Shown here: positions 61,379-64,000 of the stretch, one piece after another
Numbering within the stretch: position 1 is the stretch's first letter
Layout of the letters: each line of letters starts with the position of its first letter
NCBI GenBank assembly: GCA_036852015.1
Contig: JAANDG010000482.1
Span: 50,738-114,737 of the forward strand
Length of the DNA stretch: 64,000 nucleotides
Direction of reading: 5' to 3'
From: Pelodera strongyloides
Taxonomy: Eukaryota > Nematoda > Chromadorea > Rhabditida > Rhabditidae
Translations under genes and position numbers: made by a program
Notes under the pieces: generated by a model
Told to the model about the DNA's origin: nothing
What the model saw: only the letters and a program-made list of their open reading frames with translations
Databases searched by the model: none

Positions 61379-62056
61379 TTGGAAGGTACTCGAGAAATTG
61401 GAAATCCATGTTCTAATAAACGGTGTAAGATTTGTCCACTGATCTCTTTCGAAAAACTAATACGTAGTAGCTCTACAAGATATTTCAGTCATATCTATTC
61501 AAATTCATCTTCTGATTGTGAAAGTAAGAGTGTTGTGTACTGCATTACTTGTGACAAATGTCTAGTTCAGTATATTGGTGAAACTAAAAGATCTCTTAAA
61601 TGTCGTTTCAGTCAACATCGTTGGCATTTTAAAAAAGATTCTCAAGACACCATTCTTTACCGACATTTTTCGGAATGCCAAAAAGGTGCTGCAAACAAAT
61701 GTTTTACCATTCATATATTAGACGATCTGCAGGAAAACTCAACTGATTCTATCCGTAAAGGAAAGGAACTTTTTTGGATAAAACTTCTTAATACTGCTTA
61801 CCCTTGCGGTCTAAATGACCAAATTAAAGGGTATGGCCTGACAACTGATTCTAACAAATCGGGTCTAGGTAACCGTAACCTCCCTTATTTCGCTATTAAA
61901 ATCAAAAGACCATCTAAAAATCGCGGACCTAGAAGAAAAATGGCCTTACGTAATACCCCAGTCCTACCTATTACTGAACTAAACCAAGAAATTCCTTACC
62001 AAAAGCTAACATCCCTTAACTACACTTTGTCCAAAAAAATTAAAAAAAAAAATTAG
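61379..62056 (+). pseudogene. GIY-YIG endonuclease part of the Penelope-like ORF
   Basis: 225 codons are open, opening LEGTREIGNPCSNKRCKICP. The GIY-YIG core is VVYCITC...VQYIGETK with the downstream Arg (SLKCRF), His (SQHRWHF) and Glu (SIRKGKELFWIKLLNT) expected of the nuclease. It ends in SKKIKKKN at an A-run where the frame is lost; the continuation is at 62083. Confidence 0.8.
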
Positions 62057-62082
62057 TTAAAAACTTTACTGGTGACGTTAAT

Positions 62083-63600
62083 TTGTCTTATAAACGTAAC
62101 GTCGAGGCACTGTGCGGTCAACTAAGCATTTGTACATCTGTTGATAACACTAAAAAACAGCACGTTAAACCAGATATAATTGTACGAATTCCTTTACTTG
62201 ATGTCAATAATGTTTCAAATTTTCAGTTTATTATCAAAAACGGTCTTAAAACCATTTTTGAAAATAATAACATCCCAAGGCACAAACTACCGACAATTCG
62301 TTTCATATATAAATATAATATGCCCTTAGGGCCTAAATTATTCAATTATAAAACCCTTGTCTCCTCCAGTAAACCATATGACCAAAAATGTGCTTGCTTT
62401 GAATATTTAAGCCTTTGCAAACCCAAAGAAAAAATTTCGTACAATAACGATACCCATATTATAACTGGCAACTGCAGAATATTCGAATCTAAATTCCCTC
62501 AAACTACATGTTTACTGTCAAAAGGTACTAAATTCCGGAACCTTTTACAAAAGACGAATTTTCTAAGCATTTATTTTCCGTGAAGGTTGACCTTCAAAAA
62601 AGCTTAACTAACTTTTTCAAAAAACACAAGATAAACCTTCCAAGTTCAAGCCTTAATGTTCTTCACAATGCAATTCTTAATACAATTATAACTCTCCACT
62701 CGAAAACCACTCCTCCCAACTAATCAAAGATATCACCACCATTAGGAACCAATTTATCATAACATGTGTAGACAAGGCGTCTTCCAATTTCTGTTTCTCT
62801 TGCTCTCCTCTTACACACTTTCTTCATAAGAACTCGGCATAATCGATCCCCAAAACGGACAGTCGTGGGAAATGACACCTATAGAACTTATGTTGATGAA
62901 TCCAAAGAAAGTGTTATTGGTAGACACGAACAGTTCTGTAACATATTTGGAATACAACTGGAAGGTGATGATAGAAAACTACCTAATATATACGCAATTC
63001 CAAAGTTACATAAAGAAACTATAAAAAATGGGTTTATTACAGCGGCCAAAAACAGTTCCCTAAAATCACTTTCAGTAGTCCTACAAAAAATTCTTAAACA
63101 TTTAAGGAAGCATCTTAAAACTCTTGCACGCTGGGACTAATTGGAATAATAAAAAAATTTGCTACTTTTCTATTGACAATTCACTTAGTATTTCCGAAAT
63201 CCAAATATTAATAAATTGAAAGTTGCAGTTTATGACTTTAGTAGTCTATTCACTAATCTGCCACACAATTGTGTGTTAGATAATATATTTGAATTGATCG
63301 AGCTGTGCTTTAGCAACTCGGGAAAGGAATTCCTAAATGTCTCCTTTAAATCTTGCTTACTATACAGACACATATTCTAAGAAGTTTCACCAAAGACCAC
63401 ATAAAACATATGGTTAGTATATTGTAAATAACAGCTACCTTTTGTTCCAAACAAGATGTTTCACCAAACAAAAGGCGTCCCACAAGGTGGTAACGCGTCG
63501 CCTCTATTAGCTGACTTGACACTTTCAATGATGGAATTCAAATACCTCAAAATCCCAACTACCAAAATCTAGGCTTTCAAATGTGCATTAAAGATATATG
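62083..63600 (+). pseudogene. Linker and reverse-transcriptase part of the Penelope-like ORF, frameshifted
   Basis: The reading continues through 62083-62583 and 62865-63140 and then changes frame repeatedly. The RT landmarks are listed under the parent element. No intact YxDD box was located in the decayed part, so the copy is inactive as written. Confidence 0.75.
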
Positions 63601-64000
63601 GAGACATTGTCATTTCTTCAATGATAACACATCCCAGATATTCTCAGCTACATGTACCCAAATACACTTGTCCTAGAAAAGGCAAATTCCAACGATCAAG
63701 AAGCACCGTTTCTAGATCTGTTCCTCAAAAGATCAAATGACAGATGGAACATAACACTTTATAACAAAACCGATTATTATTCTTTTGAGGTTAACCGGTT
63801 TCCTATTTATACATCACATTAGTCCCACTATCAAACTGAAGTATTTTAGGAGAAGTCCTCAGAATTCAAGATGTCATCTGAACTTTCACAGTTCAAGCTT
63901 AAAGTTAAGGAATTCATTAATAATTCTCAGTAATGGATACCTATTTAATATTATTATCAGTTACATACATAAATCAATCACCCGCTATCCCATTATCTCA

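Larger units (their letters stand above)
61341..64000 (+). mobile_element. Decayed Penelope-like retroelement, GIY-YIG first (Naiad-type)
   Basis: Open frame 61379-62056 carries a zinc-finger-like CSNKRCKICP followed by a GIY-YIG endonuclease (VVYCITCDKCLVQYIGETKR, then CRFSQHRWHF). After a frameshift in an A-run (about 62040-62056), 62083-62583 continues with the conserved linker (RFIYKYNMPLGPKLFNYK). RT pieces follow in several frames: FIITCVDKASSNF (about 62755), PNIYAIPKLHK and FITAAKNSSLKSLS (62980-63075), YDFSSLFTNLPH (about 63235), GVPQGGNASPLLADLTLS (about 63475), and a C-terminal part with FLDLFLKRSNDRWNITLYNK. The element has many frameshifts and stops and runs off the window. Domain order GIY-YIG then RT is the permuted order described for Naiad elements; canonical Penelope elements have RT first. 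Confidence 0.85.

Overview
This is eukaryotic DNA, almost certainly from a nematode. The genes are dense in introns, the introns end in TTTTCAG/TTTAG, and several start codons sit a few bases after a free 3' splice-site sequence, as expected where a spliced leader is added in trans. The gene content fits: a nematode-type mitochondrial ATP synthase beta gene, a KSR gene, a Cys-loop receptor subunit, a ZP-domain protein and a divergent CK1/TTBK-like pseudokinase. I cannot name the species. No CRISPR array or bacterial operon is present.

Layout, left to right. 0.2-2.7 kb: an unrecognised multi-exon gene (+). 2.7-6.6 kb: non-coding, with a tRNA-derived SINE. 6.6-14.1 kb: a 16-exon gene (+) joining a novel N-terminal region, a winged helix and a nucleoside-phosphorylase domain; one intron holds a 1.7-kb non-autonomous LTR element (TRIM) on the minus strand. 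15.0-24.3 kb: a gene of about 26 exons (+) whose acidic/RGG-rich N-terminal half leads into a CK1/TTBK-like pseudokinase and a coiled coil. 24.8 kb: tRNA-His. 27.5-30.9 kb: a Cys-loop ligand-gated channel subunit (-). 33.6-37.4 kb: a ZP-domain membrane protein with a furin-type site (-). 41.6-49.8 kb: KSR (+). 51.0-52.2 kb: mitochondrial ribosomal protein bL17m (+). 53.3-54.9 kb: a 5'-truncated LINE. 55.3-58.0 kb: ATP synthase beta, atp-2 (+). 58.5-59.6 kb: the start of an unrecognised gene (+). 59.6-60.0 kb: a 42-bp minisatellite. 61.4 kb to the end: a decayed Penelope-like retroelement in which the GIY-YIG domain precedes the reverse transcriptase (Naiad-type order).

Introns and spacers are full of small inverted-repeat elements. 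The main family starts and ends in TTAA with AAGCGAAAT-type termini, and many copies carry the POU octamer ATGCAAAT. A second family has GAGGCCATATTCACC termini. Several tRNA-derived SINE heads are also present.

The most important observation is in atp-2. The middle of exon 4 (about 56486-56900), encoding the P-loop region, reads as an enterobacterial atpD sequence, out of frame with nematode sequence on both sides. A consensus or assembly chimera with contaminating E. coli reads is the simplest explanation; gene conversion or transfer is the exciting alternative. Next in interest are the TRIM element, which carries almost a whole tRNA-Gly where only an 18-nt primer-binding site is expected, a hammerhead-ribozyme-like core inside an inverted-repeat element, and the permuted Penelope-like element.
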